Assembly: GCA_021442155.1 (NCBI GenBank)
Contig: CM038214.1
Location: 139,476,040-139,540,039, forward strand
From: Cymbidium sinense
Lineage: Eukaryota > Streptophyta > Magnoliopsida > Asparagales > Orchidaceae
Length of the DNA stretch: 64,000 bases
Direction of reading: 5' to 3'
The position numbers and the translations under genes are program-made. Below are positions 36,796 through 47,965 of this stretch, piece by piece. Under the pieces are notes generated by a model. That model ran no database searches and had not been told where the DNA came from. It was given only the letters and a program-made list of their open reading frames with translations. The first letter of the stretch is position 1. The number at the start of each line of letters is the position of its first letter.

Positions 36796-37149
36796 ACCCT
36801 AAACACTAAAACCTAAAACCTAAACCCTAAAACCAAAAAATAACCATAAAACCTAAACCCCAAACAATAAACCCTAAACCCTAAACCTTAAACCCTAAAA
36901 AGCTAAAAACCTAAATCTAAACTAAATAAAACCTAAAAATAAAATAAATAAAAAAACCTAAATCAAATTAAAATAAAAAAATAAAATAAAACATAAACTA
37001 AAATAAATATATTAAACTAAAAAATAAAAAAATAAACCTAAATAAAACTAAAAAATAAAATAAATAAAAATTAAACTAAATCAACTAAATAAACCAAAAC
37101 CTACTATTTTACTTAATTTAAAAAAAACCCTAAATCCTAAACCTAAAAC
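36796..37149 (+). repeat. Isolated satellite unit upstream of LINE copy B
   Basis: Telomere-like 36,796-36,915, A-rich 36,915-37,099, box 37,100-37,119, then a short telomere-like tract to about 37,149. It is the only satellite unit in the TE-rich interior, and it has CCCTAAA orientation. Its order (A-rich, box, short telomere-like tract, LINE) repeats the order before LINE copy A. Confidence 0.88.
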
Positions 37150-37374
37150 TCTTGAGCATCTTCTCTCTCCTCCATTTTTTTGGGTACTCCAGCAAATTTC
37201 ATTTTCCCTATGGAGGCGCATCTCCTTTGTGGCTTTTCTTATGGACATTTTGGCTGGTTTCATTTCGACTTAACTCAGCTTCTCCTATCATGTGCCACTA
37301 CTGATCATGGAAATCTTGAGATTTTGGCACTGTTAAAGTTTTTGACTCCTTGGGGCTCTCTAGATTAAATCAAT

Positions 37375-38741
37375 CGCTGGCTTCAAAATCCTTCAAGGAT
37401 GTTCTCCGATAAGGCCAATTATGTTGGTGAGTCTCTGAGCTTATCTCTACCTCCTTCCAAGGTGTAAACAATAATGTGTTTTGATTTGGTTATGTAAAGG
37501 CTTGAAACCCTTTGAATTCACATTGAGGGTGAATTTGCTTTATGTCATCCTACTTTGAAGAATATTCAATCATTTTTCCATAGCTTGAAACTCTCGGTAT
37601 TTTCTATTGATTGATCGATTCGCCATGTCTTCATTCGATTTTCAAATGACTTAGATTATTCTCGTTTTTCTCGATGCTCATATTTTGTTTTCAATTGTTA
37701 GATGTGATTGTTGAAATGGATGTCATTTTGATATTAAGGAGGAATCTCTATTGTTCCAATTTGGATCTCTCTTCCCAATTTGTGTGTCCATTTCATTAAT
37801 CATGAGTTTCTTTTTATTGGGTGCACATCATCCTCTTCAAGTTGATCAGTGAGCTTCTAATAGTAGCTCTGCACTAATTTTAGTTGATTTGGATATAAAA
37901 AACATTTCCAAAGGAAATTTGGCTAGATATGAGAAATATGAATGAAAAGTCAATTTTGAGAATTTTACTAGTTTTGTTCCCATTAAAAAAATTCATGGTC
38001 ATGGAGTTTTGGGTTGCTTTGTGGTTCATCCTCACCTTAAGAAACCCAAACCCGTGCATAATAACTTAGATCCCAACCTTAAGGTGCCATTGGTTAAACC
38101 ATAGAAAGTTGTTCCAATGGATAACTCTTTACCTAAAGCTGAGGGTTATTGCCTTGATCCTCCCGCTGCTCCTTTCGATAATGCTGCAGCTCTTAAGCTT
38201 GGTCAGTCATTGAATGTCACTCATGTTAATAAGGATGCATTACCTTATAATAGGCCTATCCATTTGAATCAAACTGATATTGGTAATAATATGGACAATA
38301 ATATGTTTTCAAAAATTGTGGATGATGATTCTATCCCAAATGATTCCATTCCTACTTCTTTATCACCTTTAATTGATGAAAATGTGATCCTTCATGAGGG
38401 CTTGAATGGTGATCAAACTAATAATAAAGTTTCTAATCCTGATTTGGTCACTTGTTATTTAAACAGTTCTAATCCTTCTCCTGCTTCTTCATCTAATGTT
38501 GAACTAATTTCTAATCTAATTTTGCAAAATAATAATGATTTGGAAGAAGGTTAAGTGGCCTGCATTGATGTTTTAAATGTGCAACCTTATTCCAAGAATA
38601 TCCACAACAATCTCTGATGGTGATGTTGTGGATATGACTAATAAATTTCAAACAGTTTTTAGAAAGAAAAATAATACTCCTAAAACTAAATTTCCTAACT
38701 TTACTAGAGTTACTAGATCTGGCTCTTCTGCCCAAAAATAA
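37375..38741 (+). pseudogene. LINE-B ORF1 remnant
   Basis: The DUF4283-like part (37,380-37,930) is more decayed than in copy A. In the zinc knuckle near 37,960-38,020 a lost base shifts the frame, and the second Cys codon region has become an A run, so the CCHC set is broken although the HGHGV-GC end is readable. The linker 38,117-38,554 is an intact 145-codon frame (MDNSLPKAEGYCLDPPAAPF onward). After a TAA at 38,552, a shifted frame continues through FRKKN-TPKTKFPNFTRVTR to a stop at 38,739-38,741. Confidence 0.75.
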
Positions 38742-39420
38742 ATGATTTATTTCTTAATTTGGAATGTGAGAGGGATTGGTACCCTCTATGTTAGAAATTG
38801 AATTAGAAATTTAGTTTGTTTTCATAATATTTCCTTTTTGGCTATCTTGGAACCCTTTATTCTTCCTTCTAACATTTCTTCTTTTGCTAGAATGATTAGT
38901 TTTGGTAATTTTTTTGCTAAATCGAGCAATAAAGTTTGGACTTTTTGGAATAGTCCCTATGTTCTTCAGGTTTTGGATGATTTATCCTTGGTTGTGAATG
39001 TTAAGATTACTTACAATAATTGGTGTTGTCTTGGTTCATTTGTTTATGCTTCTTGTAATTGAAATAGTAGACACTTCTTTGGGAAGATCTTATTTGTCTC
39101 TTCTTCTCGTTGATGCACCTTGGTTTGTGGGTGGGGACTTTTACACTATCTCTTCTTCCTCTGAATGGGTTAGTGGTAATGTTCTAAACTTATTTTCTAT
39201 GGAAGATTTTAATAACATGATCCTTGATTGTCATCTTACTGATATTGTCTTTACTGGGTCTCAATTTACTTGGAATAATTATAGACTCTAGTAAAGGTTA
39301 GATCAAGTTCTTTTTAATCATTTGTGGATTAACCTTCTCCCTAGTACTTCTATGGAGCACTTAAGTAGAACACTTTTGGACCATTCTCCCTTACTTATCA
39401 CTGTGAATTTTAATGCTACT
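38742..39420 (+). pseudogene. LINE-B endonuclease (ORF2 N-terminus) remnant
   Basis: An ATG at 38,742-38,744 directly follows the ORF1 stop TAA and opens MIYFLIWNVRGIGT; WNVRG is the usual beginning of plant LINE ORF2 endonuclease. The catalytic Glu position reads AILEPF. Then come APWFVGGDFYTI near 39,115, FTGSQFTWNN near 39,250, and RLDQVLFN with LSRTLLDHSPLLI near 39,300-39,400, where DHSPLL holds the catalytic Asp-His pair. Stops at about 38,800, 39,060 and 39,290 break it. All active-site blocks except the FN of GGDFN (now FY) can be read. Confidence 0.82.
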
Positions 39421-40713
39421 AAATCCTCCTTCCCTATCCCTTTTGCTTTCAAAATATGTGGCTCATGGAAGATAGATTTTGGATGTTGTTGTCTAATCGG
39501 TGAACCTCTCCATCCTAATGATTCTATTTTTGGGATGAGGAGATTTTGTTTCAAATTAAAAAGACTTAAATAATGCCTTAATTGGTGGAAAAAACATTGT
39601 TTCAAGAAACTTTTTGTCAATATCAAAGAAATGGAGAATGAGGTTATAGTTTTGGAAGATGATGTTTTTAATGACCCTTCTAAAATTCATTTGTTGGCTC
39701 AAGCTAAAAATAGGTTAACATGTTATCAAGACATGGAGGAGACTTATTGGCAACAAAAAGCTTCTATGAAATGGATCTCTTATGGTGATCGTCATACTAA
39801 ATAATTTCATGCCATGGTTAAAAAAAGGCTTTAAATCACATTCATAAAATTAAAACTAATGATGGTGTTTGGTGTTCAGATAAAAATGAGCTTACTAATT
39901 TTGTTATTTCTTTTTATAAAGAGGTTCTTAATAATAATGTTGCTTATGATAATTTTTCTTGGCCTAAAGTTATTCTTAATCTTGTTTCTGATGATGATAA
40001 CATGATGCTTTCTTTCTTACCTTCTGAATCTGAAATTGCTGACACTTTGCATAGTATGAATATGTACTCTTTGGCTAGCCTTGATGGTTATTCTCTTTTT
40101 TCCAAAAAATGTTGGATTATCATTAAAGAGGACTTGGTTAAAGGTGTTCTTGATTTCTTTAAGGGTAGTACTCTCCCCAAATATTTTGCTTGTGCCTCCA
40201 TTGTTTTAATTCCAAAAAAAGACAATCCTGAAGTTTGGAGTGATTTTAGGCTGGTTAGCCATTGTTCTTTTTTTAATAAACTTATTTCTATAATTTTGGC
40301 TAAAAGGTTGAGTATCTTGCTTCCTAAAATTATCTCCCCCTATCAAACCGAATTTGTTAATGGGTGATCCATTTCAGATAATGTTCTTTCAGCCCAGGAG
40401 ATGATCCGCGATTTAAATGCTAAAATTCATGGAGAAAACCTACTTTTTAAGCTTGACATTTCGAAAGCTTATGATAATATTAGTTGGATTTTCCTATATA
40501 AAATCTTAGCTTTATTTGGATTCTCTAATCAATTTATTACTTTAATTAAGAATGGGATTGAGAATTTTTTCTTTTTTGCTTCTCAATGGTGAAGTGCATG
40601 GTTTCTTCTCTTCTTCTCATGGGTTAAGGCAGGGACCCTCTCTCTCCCCTTTTCATTATTGTTGTGGAATATCTTTCTAGATCTATTAAGCATGTTTAGT
40701 AAAATGCCTAACA
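39421..40713 (+). pseudogene. LINE-B reverse transcriptase remnant
   Basis: Linker motif ETYWQQKASMKWISYGD lies near 39,745, then a PDG-like LDGYSLFSKKCW near 40,080. The open frame 40,002-40,367 carries LPKYFACASIVLIPKKDNPE, DFRLVSHCSFFNKLIS and LAKRL. Motif A, KLDISKAYD, is at 40,449-40,477, with the first catalytic Asp present. Motif B (RQG) at about 40,630 is frameshifted. The YADD-type motif C is beyond the truncation at 40,713. Confidence 0.83.
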
Positions 40714-42849
40714 TGTTGTGGTGTTAATTTTGGGATGTGGGACACCACACAGATCTTAGGGGTACTTATTTAAGTGATCAGTTATGACATTAAGGAATGA
40801 TGTACTATCTTGAGAGATAGAAATCATTACCCTATAATGGACCTAATCACCTAATAAGGACTCTTAAGGCATGATGGGTCTTGAATGTACCAGAGATTTT
40901 TCCCTACTTTACATGGAAAAGTAAAGTAGGATTAATTTTAAGTCGGGTTCATTAAGTTTTCTATGAAGGCAAGCCCCCATAGTTAATTACATCTTAAAGG
41001 AAGTGAATCCCTTAAGAATACTCACTTAAAGTAAGAATTATAGTATCTAAATATTTCAAGGCAAGACTATCAAAGGATTGGCTATGTTGAAAAATAAAAT
41101 GGGATAGTTCAAAAGGAGAAGACTTATATCCAAAGGGAGAAAGTAGAAAATGCTCATGATACTAGGAAGCCTAGTGAGCAATTCAATCTGTCCTATGGTT
41201 GGGCTTTATATTTTTGAAATTGAAGAGAGTTAATTATTTGCATTTATATTTTATTAGAATACTAGACTTATAATCCCACAACATAATATTATGGAAATGC
41301 CTAAGAGGTGAGGATTTATACATGTATCCTGAAGGAAATAGCTATCTCAGATCCTAAGCTAGGGAGCTTTGGTATAAAACACAAGCATGTCTTAAATCTA
41401 AGTGAAAGGTGGACATGATGGTCTACCTCCATATGAGAGTATAGATCGTCTGACTGTTGGACTTATAAGCGCCGTGAGTGGCCACCAACTAACACCTCCT
41501 ATGCTTTAAATCCATGCAGGCAAGTCTTATGCTTTGAAAGATGGCTAGGCTATTTTTATTTAGAATGGAGACTAAGTCCTTAAAATCACTCCCTAAGAGA
41601 CTATAGCATGAGTGGTACGAATTCATGACATAATCTAATGCAAATTTTATAAAATTTATTTGATTCTTTTGGACTCTTTATTTTGACACAAGCTATGGGA
41701 TTTTATATGAGAACTTGATTATGGGTGAAATCAAGAGAGAAAGGGGTGTTCTTCTATCAAAGGCTCTCACAGGTTAAGCCTTTATTCATTAGCATAGGTG
41801 GAAGCCCCCTCTTAACAAGAGTGGAAGAATATGACAAGCATGATGTTATACATACAATCATCTAGCTAAGGGGTTGCTAAATAATTTGTTATCTTGATTT
41901 AATTCCTAGGCTTTTATGTGAGATTATGAATTATTTTAAATTTTAATTACGAGTTATTAATTAGGGTAGAAAATTTTATTTTATCTTAAGATCCTACCAC
42001 ATCCAGGCCACACATTCAAACATCAAACATGAAGAAACTAGGAAAAGCATGTAATTATAGTGCACCATCTAAACACAACATCAAATAATTTTATAGACTA
42101 CCATAAAGGAATAAAATGCTAGTGCAGCTGGGTTCCATCATACACCCTGAAAAGAGAAAAAAAGATGGGTAGCTAACCTCTACCCTTATACAACCTGGAT
42201 TACAAAAATAATGCATGCTATGGGGGTATTCTTTTCTTCTTTATTTCTTCCTTCTCTTTTAATTTGATTTTCTCCAAAGACATAGATTGAGCACTACTCC
42301 ACTATCTTAATCCCCCCATAACACTAATCCTAATTCCTAATTCAAAATTATATTAAAAATAGGAAAAAACTACATACACAAAATAAATGTTAGCTAAACA
42401 CACCATATAACATAAGCATTTATATGAATAATTTGACTTAGCACCCCACATATGCAAACAAGCTACCTATCCTAACGCGGAGTATGCTTATTAGGCTACA
42501 ACCTCACACAACAAATGCATTTATATTTTATTTGGGTCAAGTACAATAAAAAAAAATGAAATTACTAAAATCCATTTATGCAGAATATACCCTAACATCT
42601 ATTCTAAAATATTACATCACATAAAAAAAGTCAACATCACATAAAGCCTAATTTAAGACTTGAATTGAATTATTTAATTTTTTTTAATAATGATATTACT
42701 TTGTAATTGATTTAATTTAATTTATTTTGATTTAATTAAATGTTTTTAATGATTTATTTTTTTTAATTATGATAAAATGATGTTTAATTTTAAAATGAAA
42801 AAAATTTGATTTAATTAAAATAATTCAATATCCTTAATATAAAAGTTTT

Positions 42850-43260
42850 TTAAATTTTGATTGATTAATTTTAGATTAATTTAGATTTAATTATTTGATT
42901 TAATTTAATAATTTGTTTTTTTTAAATCCATGTATTTTGATTGATTAATTTTAGATTAAATGTGTTGATTTAATTAAATTTTGATAATTCAATATCCTTA
43001 ATATCTAATGAACTTTAAGTTTGTTTAAATCCATGTGTTTTTGATTGATTAATTTTAATTAAATGTTCTGATTTTAAATCAAATTTGATAATTATCCCAA
43101 TATTAAATTTAATTTAAATTATTTTAAATCATGATTTTGATTGATTAATTTTAGATTAAATTGATTTTAATTAAAATTTTATTTTAATCTCATCCATTTC
43201 CATAAAAAAGTTTAATTTTATTTCAATGTATATTTTTTGATTGATTAATTTTAGATAAAT
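42850..43260 (+). repeat. AT-rich tandem repeat, ~80-104 bp period
   Basis: GATTGATTAATTTTAGATTA recurs at 42,859, 42,939, 43,043 (variant), 43,139 and 43,239. Some intervals share AATATCCTTAATAT and AAATCCATGT. It lies within the LTR-like segment. Confidence 0.75.
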
Positions 43261-45289
43261 TAATGATTTAATTAAATTTTGATTTGAGCCTTTATGAAAT
43301 TTGGTTTGTTTTGAATGATGATTAATTTTAATTGATTGTTAATTAATAAATTTTAGTTTAATTTTTAAATTAATATTAATTTTTTTTATAATTGGATTTA
43401 ATGATATTTAATTAATATATGGTTAATTTAAGATGATTGATTTAATTAGATTTTAATTTTAATTTCTTTAATTTATTTTATTCTTTTAAATAATTAAATT
43501 TTGATTTTAATTTTATATTTTTTTTAAATTTTTTATTTATTTAATTAATTAATTAATAATTATTTAAGATAATTAAATTTGATTAAAATTAATTGCATTT
43601 TTCTTTGATTTGTTTAATTTTAATTATTAGCTTTATGATTAATTTGCTTTAGTTAAATGTGAATTAATTTAATTAGAGATCTAAAAGTTAAGGTTGCAAA
43701 ATGAAAATTTTTAATTATTAATTAATTTTAATTAAGTTTGATGGGTAACTAATTTTAAATGATTAATTATAATTATTTGATTACCATATAGGATTTGAGA
43801 TTTTAATTAAGTTTGATTTGATTAAATTTATTTTATTGTTATTGTTATTATTTTATTATTGATTAAGTTTTTATTATGATTAGAGTTATCGATTTGATTC
43901 ATTTATTATGTTTATTTGATTTCATTAATGTGTTTGATTTAGTTATTAATTTGAAATATTTAATGATTGTAACTCTTATTCCAAATAGATTGATTTTGAT
44001 ATTAAATTAACTAAGTTCACTTTAGCTTCATTTAGTTTGATTTGGCTTAATGAATGTGAAAGAGATTTGCTAATCCTAACACCCATTTGTGTGAAGAGTT
44101 AATTGGTTATGGTGATTATGTGAATTAAATGAATTAATTAACCCTTACCTATATCACCTTAAGTTAATTAACTAATTCATAATGGGCCAATATGATATGC
44201 ATATGCTTTGGAAATAAAATCAATAATGATCTTATGAAAATAAAAGGGCCAAATGCAATTTGGCTCATGACTATTAGTTAATTAAACTAAAGGGTTTAAT
44301 TAAGTACTCTTATAACCCCACATGTAAAGTTAGTTATAATTTCATTAGAATTCTCTTCGATTGTTGAACACCTAAGAATCAATCCAAGAAACTTAATTAA
44401 ACAAGTTCTAGAATGATTATGATTTCAATTTGATTAATCAAGCCATTTAATTAATGAATTAAACTATTAATTAATCTCATCTCAAGTGAATTGAACTTAG
44501 AAAAGAATGGGAAAGAGGCCCCAATCTCATTCCCCATGTCCATCCACTACCTCACAATGATTAGCAAGCTTAATTAATGATTTTTCTTTTGAATATTAAT
44601 TAATAACATAATTACTTAAGAGAGTAATTAAGGCTAAGACAAACAATATCTTTAACCAAGGAATAATTTTCAAGAAAGTCATAGAGGTAGAGGTCATCCC
44701 ATTAATCAACTTGAAAGTTTGGAATTAATTACTTGGGTAATTAGGTAATTAATTAAGTTTTTTAAACCCAAATTAAGCTTTAATTACTATTCAAAATTAA
44801 TTAGAATTAATTTTAAATTAAGACCCTCTAAAATACCTTTAAAATGAGCCCTCATTTATATTTTTTGGATTTTTTAGGTTTAGTTATGAATTTCCAAAGT
44901 TTTAGTTGATTTTTCCTAATTTTATAAGGTTTACTGATTTGTTTAATTAAAATAGATCATTTGAACTTCTAAATTCAATATATTTTGATCCAACCATCAT
45001 TATTTTCTTGAAATGTTTATGGTAGGTAGATTTTAAGCTTTATTTCAATCTCTGAAAATTTCACTTTAATCAAACTTGAATTTTTAGAGTAATTAATGAT
45101 GTTTGATTTTCACTAAAACTTAAATTAAGCTCAAACCATTCATTAGAATTTGGAGATTTTGATTGTTGATTCCTCTCAAACGATGGGTCCAATGAGCTCT
45201 TATTTGTTTTTTGTTAAGTATTTTGTTTTTATGAATTTTCAAAGTTTCAAGATAGTTAAATAATTTTAAAATAAAAATAGGCATTTTCC

Positions 45290-45580
45290 ACTTAACCTCG
45301 CGGCCGATGGGGCAATGTGGTGCCACTACTGGCGATCGGCACCACCACTCCCGCGTGGCACGGGTTACCGCGCACGATTGGCTCGCATGCCACATCACCA
45401 AGAGTAAAACTGCACGACACGGGATCATGATGCACTAATGGTGTGATCTGATCACGACGGTAATTGATCATGTTATCGATCCGTGGATCAATCGGCCACG
45501 AATCCGAAGCCGCGACGATCCGAATCGCATAGCGGATCAACCAAACAATCATGCGATCCGAAGCCGTCGATTAATTAGGA
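45290..45580. promoter_or_regulatory. CpG-rich island inside the AT-rich LTR-like segment
   Basis: About 290 bp are rich in G+C and full of CG dinucleotides (CTCGCGGCCGATGG, CCGCGACGATCCGAATCGC), against strongly AT-rich flanks. The minus-strand frames 45,552-45,292 and 45,428-45,120 show no known motif. Possible readings are an LTR promoter or leader, or a captured host fragment. The inverted partner copy lacks it. The composition is clear; the regulatory role is a guess. Confidence 0.35.
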
Positions 45581-46189
45581 TCGATGGTGAAATTGATGGA
45601 ACACTATTCATTCGACTGGGATTTTTCACAATTTTGATCTAAATTTCATCTGATTTATCTCATTTTCATGGAAATTTTCACCAAAAAATCTATTAATTCG
45701 TATTAGGAATAAATATATTAAAAAATATAGGGCTTCTCTAAGAAAATTCTTAAAAATCATGCAAGAATCGACATAAATAAAGTTCTAAGATCGAAAGCTA
45801 AATTACCTCAACGGGATAGTGCGTGGTGAAGATCCGAGCAGCTCCTGCAAGAGGAAGCTTTAGAATGAGTGTAGCCTTCGCCTTCACTTCAGAATGATGA
45901 ATTTTCCAGTGATAGCCATTTCCTCACTGAAATCTACCCAATTTTGATGTTTTTGGCTCAAGAGAGGTGGGGAAGTGGTAGCTGATTTCTTTGGGGAGCT
46001 CTTGGGGGCTAAATAGTGGTAGGAGGAAGAGAAATGAAGCCTCATTTCCCCTCTTTAATAGTGGAAAAAAATCCTCCTTTTGAATTTTGGCTAAAGTGTT
46101 ATCATTTTGCTTGGTTGGGATGAATGATGGATTGATTGAGGACTTTGAATTTTTCTCCAAATTCTTCTTTTGCTGCCATATGATCACTC

Positions 46190-47930
46190 ATTGAATGCAA
46201 ATGTTGGGAGGAGGTGAATGCATGTGATGGAAAATTAAATGATGTTGGGTGGAATCTATGTGGGGAGGATCCATGAGGGATTTAGTTTGGTTGATTTTGG
46301 GTTTATCCCAAATGGTTTGGGTTTGATCAGCGCCCAATGGGTCATGGCTTGGTTTCAATGGATTTGGTTCAATTTGAGTCATATGGGTCATATTGGGTCA
46401 TGTCAAGTTAGGTTGACCAATTGGTCAAATTAGGTCAAACCAAGGATTAGGTTAGGTTCAAATGATGATTTAAAGAGTTTTGGTATGATCAATTTGATTT
46501 AATTTGACTTAGAATTGATTTTGGCTCATTTAGAATCAAATGGGTCAAATTGACCAATTTGACCAAAATTGGCCAAATTGGCTTGGGTTATGGGTTGATT
46601 CATGTTCAATTGGATAAGTTGAATGTGGTCTTTATCAATTTGGATTTAATTTCTATTTAGCCTAAATTGACCCTTTAGTCTAATTTGGGCTAGGTTGGGT
46701 CAAGTTGACCATCAAATTAGGCTCAATTATGGCTTTGGTCATGTTCAATAATAAATTTGGAATGAATTTGAGCCATTGGTTGCAATCAATTTTGGATGAT
46801 GATTTAACCCAATTTGGTCCTTTAGGACAATTTGGGTCAACTTGGATCAAATGGCCAATTGGGCTTGGTTTGGCTCAATTGGTGGTCAAGTCATATTTAA
46901 ATATTAATTTTAGGTTGATTCAAATCATTAGTTTCAATCAATTTGATGTTGGATGAGTTTTGGCTAGTTATGGTTCATGTGAGGTAAGGGTTGACTTGGT
47001 CAAATACTAAGTTGACTTGGTTTGACCCAATTAATTATAATTGATCATCCTAGGGTGATCAACAATCATGGTGGAAGATTTTGGTGAAGTTCAATCCAAT
47101 TTTGGATTGGAAGTTGACTCAAATGGGTCCTTTAGGTCACTTTGGTCAAGTGGACTTAAGTGGATCAATTGATTTGGTTTTTTGATTCGAGTTTAGTTGA
47201 ACTTATATATGAGCCCTGGATTAAAATATAAATTCAAGGGCAATCAATTTGACATAAGGGATTTTGGCTCATTTAAAATTTTCAAGTCAAAAGGGCTAGG
47301 TTGGGTTTGACTTAGTTGGCTTCGATTTGATTTGATGATTATAGGTTTCATTTATATTTCGGTAGATAATTGACTGAATGATTGATTCAAGAGAAAATCC
47401 ATTGGTTTTGAGTTGATTTAGATAGGATTTGGCTAAGTCCATTAAATTGGTTTAAGGGTTTGGATTTAGGTTTGGATCATGGTTTAAAGTTGAGTTTGAG
47501 TTTAAATTTGATAAATTGATCAAAGGGTTGAATTGAACTTTGAGAAAGCCAATTGAATTTGATTGATGATTTCAAGGCTAAATCTATAAGATAAATCATA
47601 GGGCTTAGGAAGGATTTTGCTTTGACTTGATTTTGGGTTTCAATCATTTGGAGCTAAATTTGGAATTAGATTTGGAATTTGAATTTGAATTTGAGGTTTG
47701 GTTTGAGATTTGAATCTGGGTTCTATTTGAGAAGGTGTATATGTAGTGGGTTTAGGCTATAGGATAAGTGATTTCCTTAAGCCTTAAGGCATAGCCTAAT
47801 CTTATGGTTAACCTTTCTAGCTTAGAAGTGTTCACCTAATCACTAGAAGTGTCTTATGACCAAAAGAGTTTTAGTGTCTAAGAGTTCTAATTCTATGAAG
47901 ATGAGGTTAAGAGCTCACTCCAAAAGTCCC
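46190..47930 (-). repeat. TGGGTCAAATTGACC-rich part of the LTR-like segment
   Basis: Many copies of a short word of the type TTGGGTCAAATTGACCAATT recur irregularly, mirrored in the inverted copy at 31,200-33,150. Open frames here (46,239-46,433, 46,705-46,956 and antisense ones) come from this word and show no protein motif. The last ~130 bp hold the segment shared with 6,765 and 30,360. Confidence 0.6.
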
Positions 47931-47965
47931 CATTGTGTGGTATAACCGACAAGGCACACCACACA

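Larger units (their letters stand above)
37150..40713 (+). mobile_element. LINE, copy B, 3'-truncated by an LTR element
   Basis: The sequence aligns with copy A from TCTCTCCTYCATTTTTTGGG onward and keeps the ~300 bp that copy A lost. Order: degraded DUF4283-like region, degraded zinc knuckle, linker, ORF1 stop, endonuclease, linker, RT up to motif B. At 40,714 LTR-like DNA begins in the middle of RT. Most of ORF1 is frameshifted. ORF2 pieces are longer than in copy A but still broken. No 3' UTR or poly(A) remains. Confidence 0.88.
40714..47965 (-). mobile_element. Candidate ~7.2 kb LTR of a Tat/Ogre-like gypsy element
   Basis: The segment starts TGTTGTGGTGT at 40,714 inside the LINE RT and ends ACACCACACA at 47,965, next to the gypsy 3' tandem-repeat region, which runs on the minus strand. 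Ends with TG/CA and short inverted similarity, lack of coding sequence, and a second copy of one end at 52,143-52,665 on the other side of the integrase region fit a long LTR. Partial copies lie at 6,756-7,385, 30,350-36,289 and 62,110-64,000. LTRs of several kb are known in Ogre-type elements; 7.2 kb would be very long and could include nested insertions. No primer-binding site or purine tract was clear. Confidence 0.5.

Noticed and set aside
40690..40730. Target-site duplication flanking 40,714-47,965
   Set aside because: The flanks CTAACA and TATTGG do not match. The segment is bordered by element DNA on its right, so none is expected there.
45120..45552. Two overlapping minus-strand frames in the CpG-rich island as a host gene
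   Set aside because: No recognisable motif, no splice or promoter structure I can defend, and the region lies in LTR-like DNA. I kept only the composition as an observation.
46188..46956. Several 64-83 codon frames around TTGGGTCAAATTGACC words
   Set aside because: The repeated word gives open frames on both strands; the translations are repetitive (Trp/Gly/Leu or Asn/Pro) and match no family.
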